Source: JAIRTY01 sp050257395 (lineage in GTDB: Bacteria; Actinomycetota; Actinomycetes; Streptosporangiales; Streptosporangiaceae). Taken from it: a DNA stretch of 41,442 nt. Below the pieces are notes generated by a model. The model ran no database searches. It was not told where the DNA came from and saw only the letters and a program-made list of their open reading frames with translations. Numbering within the stretch: the stretch's first letter is position 1; every line of letters begins with the position of its first letter. Location: assembly GCA_050257395.1 (NCBI GenBank), contig JBLMWU010000050.1, positions 1-41,442 on the forward strand, in the 5' to 3' direction. This document shows, piece by piece, positions 23,588 to 34,585 of the stretch. The position numbers and the translations under genes are program-made.

Positions 23588-23973
23588 CCCCGGGCCCGCG
23601 CGCGGGCCCGGCAGCCGCCGTGGCCGGGCTGCCCGAACTGGACCCGGTCATCCACTCCCAGCCCCGGCTGCGGGTGATGGTGGTGCTGGCCGCGATCGCC
23701 GACGGCGACCGGATCGCGTTCCCGCGGCTGCAGGAGCTCGTCGGCATGACGCCCGGCAACCTCTCCACGCATCTGCGGAAGCTGGAGGATGCCGGCTACC
23801 TCGCCGTCACCAAGACCCACCGGCGGCGCATTCCCGTGACCTACCTGGCCCTGACCAGGGCCGGGCGGCGGGCGCTGGAGGACTACACCGGCGCCCTGCA
23901 GGCACTGCTCGCCACCCCCACCCAGCGGCCCGGCCAGTCCCCGGGCCCTCACCCCGAGGAGGATCAGCCGTGA
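23584..23973 (+). CDS. Winged-helix transcriptional regulator of the ABC exporter operon
   Basis: A 129-residue single-domain winged-helix protein of the MarR/ArsR-like transcriptional regulator group (HTH_27 type). The core is PELDPVIHSQPRLRVMVVLAAI, then LQELVGMTPGNLSTHLRKLEDAGYLAV with the recognition helix, then a basic wing TKTHRRRIPVTYLALT and a final helix RAGRRALEDYTGALQAL. No obvious ligand pocket or Cys sensor is present. It overlaps both neighbours by 4 bases (GTGA at 23584 and at 23970). Likely an autorepressor of the operon acting at the TTCAAAG palindrome; this is inferred from context. Confidence 0.85.
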   Translation: MTPGPRAGPAAAVAGLPELDPVIHSQPRLRVMVVLAAIADGDRIAFPRLQELVGMTPGNLSTHLRKLEDAGYLAVTKTHRRRIPVTYLALTRAGRRALEDYTGALQALLATPTQRPGQSPGPHPEEDQP

Positions 23974-24941
23974 GCCATCAGCCGCCCCCCCTGCACCAGG
24001 GCGCGGGCACCGCCGCCCCGCCAGGGCCGGCGCGCGCCACCGGCGCCGCCATCGCCGTGCGGGACCTGCAGAAGTCCTACGGGGACCTGCGGGCAGTCGA
24101 CGGGGTCTCGTTCGAGGTACGGCAGGGCGAGTTCTTCGGCATCCTCGGGCCCAACGGGGCCGGCAAGACCACCACCCTGGAGATCATCGAAGGGCTGCGG
24201 GAAGCCGATCACGGCGAGGTCAGCGTGCTCGGCCTGGCGCCGTGGCCGCGGAACCCGGCGCTGCTGCCGCGGATCGGCGTCCAGCTGCAGGCGACCTCGT
24301 TCTTCGAGCGGCTCACCGCCCGGGAGCAGCTGCGCACCTTCGCCTCCCTGTACGGGGTGCCTGCCCGGCGGGCGGACGAGATGCTGGAGGTGGTGGGGCT
24401 GACGGACATGGCCGGCACCCGCGCCGAGAAGCTCTCCGGCGGCCAGGCCCAGCGGCTGTCCATCGCCTGCGCGCTGGTGCACGGCCCGGACGTGCTCTTC
24501 CTGGACGAGCCGACCGGGGCGCTGGACCCGGCGGCCCGGCGCAACCTGTGGGACCTGCTGCGCGGCATCGCCGCCGAGGGCCGCACGGTGGTGCTGACCA
24601 CCCACCACATGGACGAGGCCGAGACGCTGTGCGAGCGCGTGGCCATCATGGACCACGGCCGGATCCTCACCATCGGGCCGCCCGCCGCGCTCATCCGGGG
24701 CCTGGACCGGCCGGCCCGGATCAGCGTCCAGTCCGGGCTGCTGAGCCGGGACGAGGCGGCGGCGGTCGCCAGCGGCGCCCCGGTCACCGACGACGGCGTC
24801 TCCCTCGTCATCACCACCCCAGAGCCCGGCCGGGTACTGGCCGGGCTGGCCGACCGCGGCGCGCTCGCCGGGCTGGCGGTCCAGGGCGCCACCCTCGAGG
24901 ACGTGTTCCTCGACCTCACCGGACGGGAGTACCGGGGATGA
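23970..24941 (+). CDS. ABC transporter ATP-binding protein (drug/antibiotic exporter type)
   Basis: ATPase subunit of an ABC-2 type exporter, DrrA-like. Of 323 residues: Walker A GPNGAGKT (60-67), Q-loop in VQLQATSFF, signature LSGGQ (155-159), Walker B VLFLDE (175-180), the D-loop after PTGALD, and the switch His in TTHHMDEAE. The C-terminal 80 residues form the small domain typical of DrrA/CcmA-like ATPases. The first 28 residues are a Pro/Ala-rich tail. It overlaps the permease gene by ATGA (24938-24941). Substrate unknown. Confidence 0.92.
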   Translation: MSHQPPPLHQGAGTAAPPGPARATGAAIAVRDLQKSYGDLRAVDGVSFEVRQGEFFGILGPNGAGKTTTLEIIEGLREADHGEVSVLGLAPWPRNPALLPRIGVQLQATSFFERLTAREQLRTFASLYGVPARRADEMLEVVGLTDMAGTRAEKLSGGQAQRLSIACALVHGPDVLFLDEPTGALDPAARRNLWDLLRGIAAEGRTVVLTTHHMDEAETLCERVAIMDHGRILTIGPPAALIRGLDRPARISVQSGLLSRDEAAAVASGAPVTDDGVSLVITTPEPGRVLAGLADRGALAGLAVQGATLEDVFLDLTGREYRG

Positions 24942-26047
24942 CCGCGGCGCACCAGCCCGGAAGCGGCTCCCGCGGGGTCGCCTGGCAGTCGTTCCGCAGC
25001 CTGTCGCGCGCCATGTACCTGGGGTTCGTCCGCGACCGCGCGGCTATGTTCTTCACGATCCTGTTCCCGGTGCTCTTCCTGCTGCTGTTCGGGTCCATCT
25101 ACAAGGGCAGCAGCACCCCCAAGATCAATGTGGTGGAGGTGGGCCGGGTCGCCGTCCTCGACCAGGCCCGGGCCGGCGGCCACGGCGGGCTGGACCGGGT
25201 GCTCACCATCACCCGCAGCCGGAATCTCGCGGCCGCCCTGGACCAGGTGCGCCAGGGCAACGTGGACGCCGCCGTGCGGCAGCAGGGCAGCAGGCTGGTG
25301 GTCCAGTACTCGGTCGCCAGCCCCACCACCGCCGGCGTGGTGACGTCGGTGTTCTCCTCGATCGTGCAGGCGGCGAACCAGGCCGCCTCGCCCCACCCGC
25401 CCGCGTTCCAGCTGGTCTCCCAGCAGGTCGAGGACAAGTCGCTGAAGCCGATCCAGTACCTCACGCCGGGCCTGCTGGGCTGGGCGATCGCCTCCGGCGG
25501 CGCGTTCGCGGCGGCGATCACGCTGGTCGGGTGGCGGGAGAACAAGCTGCTGCGGCGGCTGCGGCTGGCGCCGGTGCGCACCGCGTCGGTGGTCACCGCC
25601 CGGATAGCGGTGAGCATCGTGCTGGGGCTCATCCAGATGTTCGTGTTCCTGGCCATCGCCATCACCCCCTACTTCGGGCTCAAGCTCACCGCCTTCTGGT
25701 GGATGGCGATTCCGCTGGTGATCTGCGGCACGCTGGCGTTCCTGTCCATCGGGCTGCTGGTGGGCGCGCTCGCCAAGAGCCAGCAGGCGGCCACCGCCCT
25801 GGCGAACCTGATCATCCTGCCGATGGCGTTCCTGGGCGGGGCCTTCATCCCGCTGGCGTTCGCGCCGCACTGGCTCCAGCAGGTCTCCTACGTCATGCCG
25901 CTGCGCTACCTGGTGGTCGGCATGCAGAACGTGATGGCCCGCGGCGACGGCCCGGCGTCCGCCCTGCCGGCCATGGGCATCCTGCTCGGCTTCGCCGCCG
26001 TGCTCACGCTGATCGCCGTGCGGCTGTTCCGCTGGGAGGAAATCTGA
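24938..26047 (+). CDS. ABC-2 type exporter permease
   Basis: Membrane subunit paired with the preceding ATPase. The 369-residue protein has one N-terminal span (about 36-52), a large external domain (about 55-180) containing VAVLDQAR and GNVDAAVRQQG as in YhgE/NodJ-like ABC-2 permeases, then five or more spans at about 184-368, including the ILPMAFLGGAFIPLAFAP loop common to antibiotic exporters. ATG 24938 overlaps the ATPase stop. It is the last gene of the operon; 81 bases separate its stop from the riboswitch P1 stem. Confidence 0.9.
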   Translation: MTAAHQPGSGSRGVAWQSFRSLSRAMYLGFVRDRAAMFFTILFPVLFLLLFGSIYKGSSTPKINVVEVGRVAVLDQARAGGHGGLDRVLTITRSRNLAAALDQVRQGNVDAAVRQQGSRLVVQYSVASPTTAGVVTSVFSSIVQAANQAASPHPPAFQLVSQQVEDKSLKPIQYLTPGLLGWAIASGGAFAAAITLVGWRENKLLRRLRLAPVRTASVVTARIAVSIVLGLIQMFVFLAIAITPYFGLKLTAFWWMAIPLVICGTLAFLSIGLLVGALAKSQQAATALANLIILPMAFLGGAFIPLAFAPHWLQQVSYVMPLRYLVVGMQNVMARGDGPASALPAMGILLGFAAVLTLIAVRLFRWEEI

Positions 26048-26128
26048 CACCAGCCGGGGGAACCGCTGGCAGCGGGCTGATCCGCGGGTCGCTGCGGCCG
26101 GGCTGAGCTGGGCTCCGGTAAGCTCACA

Positions 26129-26340
26129 AGAGCTGACGACACCGTCCGGGAGAGACCCCGGGGCCACGCCCCGGGGCGCCGAAGGGGCAACCTCCCCGGA
26201 ACCTCTCAGGCATCAGGGACCGGGCGGGACAGGCAGCTCTGGAGTCCGCGCTCCGGCGGCGCCCGCCGCCAGCGGGGCGTGACGACAGAGGGGGAGGACC
26301 ACATCCCGGCGCGCCGGGCGGCTCCCTCTGGAGGCTCCCA
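26129..26340 (+). promoter_or_regulatory. Glycine riboswitch (single aptamer) and expression platform of gcvP
   Basis: The leader of gcvP contains the glycine aptamer consensus: GGGAGAGACC (26148-26157), GCCGAAGGGGCAA (26178-26190), CCTCTCAGGCA (26202-26212) and GGGACAGGC (26226-26234), closing near CTCTGGAG. The outer stem GAGCTG/CAGCTC pairs 26130-26135 with 26234-26239. Only one canonical aptamer is present. Downstream, CAGAG...CTCTG (26286-26290 with 26326-26330) encloses the perfect palindrome CCCGGCGCGCCGGG (26305-26318) and ends on the first base of the GGAGG ribosome site (26330-26334), which points to control of translation initiation. Glycine would be expected to switch gcvP on. Confidence 0.9.
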
Positions 26341-29184
<2,844 letters not shown>

Positions 29185-29217
29185 ACGAACCGCCCGCCGG
29201 CCGGCCCCGCCCGGAAT

Positions 29218-29246
29218 GGCCGGCCGGAATGTCGGTGCCGGCCGGC
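29218..29246 (+). terminator. Candidate terminator hairpin after gcvP
   Basis: GCCGGCCGG (29219-29227) and CCGGCCGGC (29238-29246) form a perfect 9-bp stem with a 10-base loop, 34 bases after the gcvP stop. There is no T-run. The motif CCGGAATG occurs twice here, at 29211 and 29224. Confidence 0.45.
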
Positions 29247-29351
29247 ATAGTGGCGGCCATGACAACCGGGAAGCCGTTCCGGGCGGTAATGGCCGGATGG
29301 TCCCGCTCGCGGAGAGCCCGGGCGCGGGCCCGGGCCGAATAGAGTTGCTGC

Positions 29352-31511
29352 GTGGCAGATCCGTCGAGCTACCGGCCGCCGCCCGGCTCGATCCCCGAGT
29401 CGCCGGGGGTGTACCGGTTCCGTGACAGCCACTCCCGGGTCATCTACGTCGGCAAGGCGAAGAACCTGCGGGCGCGGCTGAACTCCTACTTCGCGGACTA
29501 CGCCGGGCTGCACCCGCGCACCCAGACCATGCTGACGTCGGCGGCGGGCGTGGACTGGACCGTGGTCGGCACCGAGGTCGAGGCGCTCCAGCTGGAGTAC
29601 TCCTGGATCAAGGAGTTCGACCCGCGGTTCAACGTCCGCTACCGGGACGACAAGAGCTACCCGTTCCTCGCCGTGACCATGGACGAGGAATACCCCCGGG
29701 TGATGGTCATGCGCGGGGCCAAGCGGCGGGGGACCCGCTACTTCGGCCCCTACTCGCACGCCTGGGCGATCCGGGAGACGGTGGACGCGCTGCTGCGGGT
29801 GTTCCCGGTCCGCACCTGCTCGGCCGGGGTGTTCAAGCGCGCGCGGCAGATCGGCCGGCCCTGCCTGCTCGGCTACATCGGCAAATGCTCCGCGCCGTGC
29901 GTGGGCCGGGTCAGCGAGCCGGAGCACCGGCAGCTGGCCGAGGAGTTCTGCGACTTCATGGCCGGCCAGACCGCCCGCTTCACCCGGCGGCTGGAGACCG
30001 AGATGCGCCAGGCCGCGGCGGCCGAGGAGTTCGAGCGGGCGGCCCGGCTGCGCGACGACATCCAGGCCCTGGAGCGGGCGCTGGAGAAGCAGGCGGTGGT
30101 GCTGGGGGACGGCACCGACTGCGACGTCATCGCCCTGGCCGAGGACCAGCTGGAAGCCGCCGTCCAGGTGTTCTACGTGCGCGGCGGCCGGGTACGCGGC
30201 CAGCGCGGCTGGGTGGTGGACAAGGTCGAGGACGTGACTCCCGGTGACCTGGTCGGGCAGTTCCTGAGCCAGGTGTACGGGGACGACGCCGTGGCCAGCG
30301 GCCAGGTGGCGGGCGGTGGGGCCGGCCGCCGGGCCGGCCGGGGCAGGCGGGGGGACAGCGGCGGCCCGCTGGACCCCAAGGACCTGGCCCAGCCGCACGC
30401 GGACGGCAGCGTGCCCCGGGAGGTGCTGGTGCCGGTGCTGCCGCCGGAGGGCGACGCGGTGGCGGAGTGGCTGAGCGCCCGCCGCGGCAGCCGGGTGCGG
30501 CTGCGGGTGCCGCAGCGCGGCGACAAGAAGGCGCTGCTGGACACCGTCGCCAGGAACGCCGGGGAGTCGCTGGCGCTGCACAAGACCCGGCGCGCCAGCG
30601 ACCTCACCACCCGCAGCCGCGCGCTGCACGAGATCCAGGACGGGCTCGGGCTGGCCGACGCGCCGCTGCGGATCGAGTGCTACGACGTGTCCAACCTGCA
30701 GGGCACCCACGTGGTGGCGTCCATGGTGGTGTTCGAGGACGGGCTGGCCCGCAAGTCGGAGTACCGCCGGTTCAGCATCAAGGGCACCGGCGGCACCGAC
30801 GACGTCGCCTCGGTCTACGAGGTCATCACCCGCCGCTTCCGCCGCTATCTGGAAGAACGGGAAGCCACCGGGGAACTCGACATGCTCGGCGACACCGGCA
30901 CCGGGGAGGCGGAGCAGGGCGGCCGCCAGCGCAAGTTCGCCTACCCGCCCAACCTGGCGGTGATCGACGGCGGCCCGGCGCAGGTGGCCGCCGCCGCCCG
31001 CGCCCTGGCCGACCTGGGCATCGACGACGTCGCCGTGTGCGGCCTGGCCAAGCGGCTGGAGGAGGTGTGGCTGCCCGGCGACGACTCGCCGGTCATCCTG
31101 CCCCGCACCAGCGAGGGGCTGTACCTGCTGCAGCGGGTGCGGGACGAGGCCCACCGGTTCGCGATCACCTATCACCGCCAGAAGCGGTCCCGCGCGCTCG
31201 CGGTCAGCGAGCTTGACGGGGTCACAGGACTAGGGCCCGCGCGGCGGGCTACGCTGCTACGGCACTTCGGTTCGGTGCGCAAGCTCGCCGCCGCGACCGA
31301 GGCGGAAATCGCGGGAGTGCCGGGGATCGGCCCGCAGCTGGCGGCGGCGGTCACCGCGGCGCTCCGCCCAGAGTCAGCAGGCCCAGAGTCAGCAGGCCCA
31401 GAGTCAGCAGGCCCAGCGGCGGTGGGCCCGGAGTCAGCGGGGCCGGAAGCATCAGGCAGCACGGGGGATGAGCGCGGAAATGGCCAGTCCACGGTCCGGG
31501 GAACGCCGTGA
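29352..31511 (+). CDS. uvrC: Excinuclease ABC subunit C
   Basis: Dual-incision nuclease of nucleotide excision repair, working with UvrA and UvrB. At 719 residues it is longer than most UvrC. In order: GIY-YIG nuclease (GVYRF at 19-23, IYVGKAKNLRARL at 31-43); the four-Cys region CLLGYIGKCSAPC; the UVR/UvrB-binding motif AAAEEFERAARLRDDI (about 220-235); a Gly/Arg-rich insert near 318-337; the RNase H-like second nuclease beginning IECYDVSNLQGTHVVAS; and helix-hairpin-helix motifs near the end. The C-terminus carries a Gly-Pro-Glu-Ser-Ala repeat tail. GTG 29352 gives the usual N-terminus. rapZ starts inside its 3' end. Confidence 0.96.
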   Translation: MADPSSYRPPPGSIPESPGVYRFRDSHSRVIYVGKAKNLRARLNSYFADYAGLHPRTQTMLTSAAGVDWTVVGTEVEALQLEYSWIKEFDPRFNVRYRDDKSYPFLAVTMDEEYPRVMVMRGAKRRGTRYFGPYSHAWAIRETVDALLRVFPVRTCSAGVFKRARQIGRPCLLGYIGKCSAPCVGRVSEPEHRQLAEEFCDFMAGQTARFTRRLETEMRQAAAAEEFERAARLRDDIQALERALEKQAVVLGDGTDCDVIALAEDQLEAAVQVFYVRGGRVRGQRGWVVDKVEDVTPGDLVGQFLSQVYGDDAVASGQVAGGGAGRRAGRGRRGDSGGPLDPKDLAQPHADGSVPREVLVPVLPPEGDAVAEWLSARRGSRVRLRVPQRGDKKALLDTVARNAGESLALHKTRRASDLTTRSRALHEIQDGLGLADAPLRIECYDVSNLQGTHVVASMVVFEDGLARKSEYRRFSIKGTGGTDDVASVYEVITRRFRRYLEEREATGELDMLGDTGTGEAEQGGRQRKFAYPPNLAVIDGGPAQVAAAARALADLGIDDVAVCGLAKRLEEVWLPGDDSPVILPRTSEGLYLLQRVRDEAHRFAITYHRQKRSRALAVSELDGVTGLGPARRATLLRHFGSVRKLAAATEAEIAGVPGIGPQLAAAVTAALRPESAGPESAGPESAGPAAVGPESAGPEASGSTGDERGNGQSTVRGTP
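31367..31441 (+). repeat. 15-base tandem repeat in the 3' end of uvrC
   Basis: The unit CCCAGAGTCAGCAGG is repeated three times perfectly (31367-31411), followed by two diverged copies to 31441. Being a multiple of three it encodes a Pro-Glu-Ser-Ala-Gly tail. Codons such as TCA, AGA-type phase and GCA are unlike the G/C-ending codons of the rest of uvrC. Confidence 0.92.
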
Positions 31512-32421
31512 GGCCCGGGGCGGCGCGGTGACGCGGCCGGAGGGGCGCGGCCGGAACGGCCAGTCAACCGAGATCGTGATCATCACCGGGATGTCCGGGG
31601 CGGGCCGCAGCACCGCGGCCAAGTCGCTGGAGGACCTGGACTGGTTCGTCATCGACAACCTGCCCCCGGGGCTGCTGCCCACCATGGTGCACCTGGCGCG
31701 GCGGGCCAAGGGCGCGCTGCCGCGCATCGCCGCGGTGATGGACGTGCGCAGCCGCGCCTTCTCCACCGACCTCCAGTCGGCCATCAGCGAGCTGAACGCC
31801 CGCGGGCTGCGGCCCAGGGTGGTGTTCCTGGAAGCCAGCGACGACACGCTGGTGCGCCGGTTCGACAGCGTCCGGCGGCCGCACCCGCTGCAGGACGACC
31901 GGCGGATCGTGGACGGCATCGCGGCCGAGCGGGAAATGCTGCGCAGGGTGCGCGGCGAGGCCGACCTCGTGCTCGACACCTCCGCGCTCAACGTGCACGA
32001 GCTGCGGGCCCGGATGCACGCCTACTTCGGCGGCGAGACCGACGCGGCGCCCCGGGTCAGCGTGGTGTCGTTCGGCTACAAGTACGGGCTCCCGGTGGAC
32101 GCCGACCTGGTGGCCGACTGCCGCTTCCTGCCCAATCCGCGCTGGGTGGAGGCACTCGCGCCGCTCACGGGGCAGGATGAGAAGGTCCGGGACTACGTGC
32201 TGGCGCAGCCCGGCGCGAGCGAGTTCCTGGACTCCTATCTGCGCACCCTCCAGGTGACGCTGGCGGGCTACGAGCGGGAAGGCAAGCACTACGCGACCCT
32301 GGCGGTGGGCTGCACCGGAGGGAAGCACCGGAGCGTGGCGATCGCCGAGCAGATCGCCCAGAGACTGACGGCAGCGGGACTGAGCACGCAGGTCGTGCAC
32401 CGGGACTTGGGACGTGAGTGA
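31468..32421 (+). CDS. rapZ: RapZ/YvcJ family nucleotide-binding protein
   Basis: P-loop protein of the RapZ (YvcJ) family: RNase adaptor in E. coli, GTP/ATP-binding protein of unclear role in Gram-positives. From ATG 31468 it has 317 residues. The P-loop is GMSGAGRST (41-49), with Arg in place of Lys as in other actinobacterial members. Later motifs include FVIDNLPPGLLP, VVFLEASDDTLVRRF, RRPHPL, FGYKYGLPVDADLVAD and VGCTGGKHRSVAIAE. The start overlaps uvrC by 44 bases; ATG 31480 and GTG 31528 are alternatives that begin nearer the P-loop. The order uvrC-rapZ-yvcK-whiA is conserved in actinobacteria. Confidence 0.93.
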   Translation: MSAEMASPRSGERREARGGAVTRPEGRGRNGQSTEIVIITGMSGAGRSTAAKSLEDLDWFVIDNLPPGLLPTMVHLARRAKGALPRIAAVMDVRSRAFSTDLQSAISELNARGLRPRVVFLEASDDTLVRRFDSVRRPHPLQDDRRIVDGIAAEREMLRRVRGEADLVLDTSALNVHELRARMHAYFGGETDAAPRVSVVSFGYKYGLPVDADLVADCRFLPNPRWVEALAPLTGQDEKVRDYVLAQPGASEFLDSYLRTLQVTLAGYEREGKHYATLAVGCTGGKHRSVAIAEQIAQRLTAAGLSTQVVHRDLGRE

Positions 32422-33413
32422 TGGCTGACGATCGCCGGGCGGCTGGGACGCCGCCGTCCGTGCGGCCGCTCAACCCCAAGGTGGCCGCGCTGGGCGGCGG
32501 GCACGGCCTGTACGCGTCCCTGTCCGCGCTGCGCCGGGTGACCCGCCAGCTGACCGCGATCGTGACCGTGGCCGACGACGGCGGCTCCAGCGGGAAGCTG
32601 CGCCGCGACTTCGGCGTCCTGCCCCCGGGCGACCTGCGGATGGCCCTGGCCGCCCTGTGCGGTGACGACGCGTGGGGCACCACCTGGAGCCGGGTCGTGC
32701 AGCACCGCTTCAGCGGGGCCGGGGAGCTGGGCGGGCATGCGGTGGGCAACGTGCTGATCGTCGCCCTGTGGGAGCTGCTCGGCGATACGGTGCAGGGGCT
32801 GGACTGGGTGGGCCGGCTGCTGGGCGCGCACGGCCGGGTGCTGCCGATGGCCTCGGTCCCGCTGGACCTGGCGGCCGAGGTGGAGGGCGCGGATCCCCGG
32901 CGCCCGGAGGAGATCACGGTGGTCCGCGGGCAGGCGGCCTGCGCGTCCACCACCGGCCGGGTCCGGTCGGTGTCGCTGGACCCGCCGGACCCGCCGGCCT
33001 GCCCGGAGGCGGTCGCGGCCATCCGCGGCGCCGACTGGGTGGTGCTGGGGCCCGGTTCCTGGTTCACCAGCGTGCTGCCGCACCTGCTGGTGCCCGGGCT
33101 CGCCGAGGCGCTCATCACGACCGGGGCGCGGCGGCTGGTGGCGCTGAACCTGGCGCCGCAGCCGGGTGAGACCGAAGGGTTCTCGCCGCACGCGCATCTG
33201 GAAGTGCTGATCGAGCACGCGCCGCAGCTGGGGGTGGACGTCGTGCTGGCGGACCGGGCGGCGGCCGGGGGCGCGCTCGCCGAACTGGAAAAAGCGGCCG
33301 GCCTGCTCGGGGGCAGGGTGGTGCTGGCGGACCTGGCCATGCGGGACGGCACTCCCCGGCACGACCCGCGGCGGCTGGCAGGGGCATTCGCGGAAATCTT
33401 CGAGGGGGAATGA
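32421..33413 (+). CDS. yvcK: YvcK/CofD-like protein (gluconeogenesis factor family)
   Basis: A 330-residue member of the YvcK family, related to the 2-phospho-lactate transferase CofD. YvcK proteins bind UDP-sugars and are needed for growth on gluconeogenic carbon and for cell-wall synthesis. Motifs are ALGGGHGLYASLSALR at the N-terminus, TVADDGGSSGKLRRDF, PPGDLRMALAAL, GHAVGNVLIVAL and VLGPGSWFTSVLPHLLV. ATG 32421 overlaps the rapZ stop by one base; GTG 32418 is an equally possible start. Co-translated with rapZ and whiA. Confidence 0.93.
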   Translation: MADDRRAAGTPPSVRPLNPKVAALGGGHGLYASLSALRRVTRQLTAIVTVADDGGSSGKLRRDFGVLPPGDLRMALAALCGDDAWGTTWSRVVQHRFSGAGELGGHAVGNVLIVALWELLGDTVQGLDWVGRLLGAHGRVLPMASVPLDLAAEVEGADPRRPEEITVVRGQAACASTTGRVRSVSLDPPDPPACPEAVAAIRGADWVVLGPGSWFTSVLPHLLVPGLAEALITTGARRLVALNLAPQPGETEGFSPHAHLEVLIEHAPQLGVDVVLADRAAAGGALAELEKAAGLLGGRVVLADLAMRDGTPRHDPRRLAGAFAEIFEGE

Positions 33414-33417
33414 GGCA

Positions 33418-34398
33418 ATGGCCATGACCGGCCTGGTCAAGGATGAGCTGAGCCGCGTGAGCGTGCTCAAGCCGTGCTGCCGCAAGGCGGAGGTGTCCAC
33501 GCTGCTGCGGTTCGCCGGCGGGCTGCACCTGGCGGCCGGGCAGATCGTCGTGGAGGCCGAGCTGGACACGGGGGCCGCCGCCCGGCGGCTGCGCAAGGAC
33601 ATCGCCGAGGTGTTCGGGCACGCCTCGGACCTGGTGGTGCTGGCGCCGAGCGGGCTGCGCAAGGGCAACCGGTACGTGGTCCGGGTGCACAAGGACGCCG
33701 ACAGCCTCGCCCGGCAGACCGGCCTGGTGGACAACCACGGCCGGCCGGTCCGCGGGCTGCCGCGCCAGGTGGTGGCCGGCGCCGCCTGCGACTGCGAGTC
33801 CGCCTGGCGGGGCGCGTTCCTGGCGCACGGCTCGCTGACCGGCCCGGGCCGGTCCATGTCGCTGGAGATCACCTGCCCCGGCCCGGAGGCCGCGCTGGCC
33901 CTGGTCGGCGCCGCCCGGCGGCTGAAGATCCACGCCAAGGCCCGGGAGGTCCGGGGGGTGGACCGGGTGGTGGTCAGGGACGGCGACGCGATCAGCGCCC
34001 TGCTCACCCGGCTCGGGGCGCACGACAGCGTGCTGGCCTGGGAGGAGCGGCGGATGCGCCGGGAGGTCCGGGCCACCGCGAACCGGCTCGCCAACTTCGA
34101 CGACGCGAACCTGCGGCGCAGCGCCCGGGCGGCGGTCGCGGCCGGCGCGCGGGTGGAGCGGGCGCTGGAGATCCTCGGCGACGAGGCGCCGGAGCACCTG
34201 ACCGTGGCGGGCCAGCTCCGGCTGGCGCACCGGCAGGCCAGCCTGGAGGAGCTCGGGCAGCTCGCGGTGCCGCCGCTGACCAAGGACGCGATCGCGGGGC
34301 GGATCCGGCGGCTGCTGGCCATGGCGGACAAGCGGGCGCGGGACCTGGGCGTGCCGGGCACCGAGGCGCTTCTCACGCCCGAGATGCTGATGCCGTAG
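33418..34398 (+). CDS. whiA: Sporulation/division regulator WhiA
   Basis: DNA-binding protein that, with WhiB, activates sporulation septation genes in Streptomyces; in other bacteria it affects division. The 326 residues have the typical N-terminal VKDELSRV, LKPCCRKAEVSTLLRF, a LAGLIDADG-like fold (GAFLAHGSL), the linker VLAWEERRMRREVRATANRLANFDDAN and the C-terminal helix-turn-helix with LGQLAVPPLTKDAIAGRIRRLL. ATG 33418 lies eight bases after GAGGGGGA; ATG 33424 would also work. It ends the uvrC-rapZ-yvcK-whiA unit, and a palindromic repeat follows five bases after the stop. Confidence 0.96.
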   Translation: MAMTGLVKDELSRVSVLKPCCRKAEVSTLLRFAGGLHLAAGQIVVEAELDTGAAARRLRKDIAEVFGHASDLVVLAPSGLRKGNRYVVRVHKDADSLARQTGLVDNHGRPVRGLPRQVVAGAACDCESAWRGAFLAHGSLTGPGRSMSLEITCPGPEAALALVGAARRLKIHAKAREVRGVDRVVVRDGDAISALLTRLGAHDSVLAWEERRMRREVRATANRLANFDDANLRRSARAAVAAGARVERALEILGDEAPEHLTVAGQLRLAHRQASLEELGQLAVPPLTKDAIAGRIRRLLAMADKRARDLGVPGTEALLTPEMLMP

Positions 34399-34402
34399 GG
34401 GC

Positions 34403-34483
34403 CGTGGGCGGGGCGGGGCGTCCCTCCGCTCCGCTCGCTGCGCTCGCTCTTTATACGCTCCGGGCCACCCCGCCCCGCCCACG
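34403..34483. repeat. Interspersed palindromic repeat, copy 1 (after whiA)
   Basis: Left arm 34403-34420 and right arm 34466-34483 match in 17 of 18 positions; the one difference would be a G-U pair in bottom-strand RNA. The core shares CTCCGCTCCGCT and CGCTCTTTATACGCTCCGG (19 bases identical) with copy 2 at 40247-40332. It may also act as the whiA terminator. No other copy was found in the window. Confidence 0.85.
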
Positions 34484-34585
34484 CTGGGTGGAGGGGAGAG
34501 CGGGAGGTTGCACGGCACAGCCTGATGAGTCGCCGGCGGAATACTGCATACAAACCTCTAGGACTGCGGGCGCTGCAGTGACAAG

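Noticed and set aside
26241..26340. Possible second glycine aptamer after the first
   Set aside because: The GCCGAAGG and CTCTCAGGCA consensus blocks do not recur; the stretch fits an expression-platform hairpin better.
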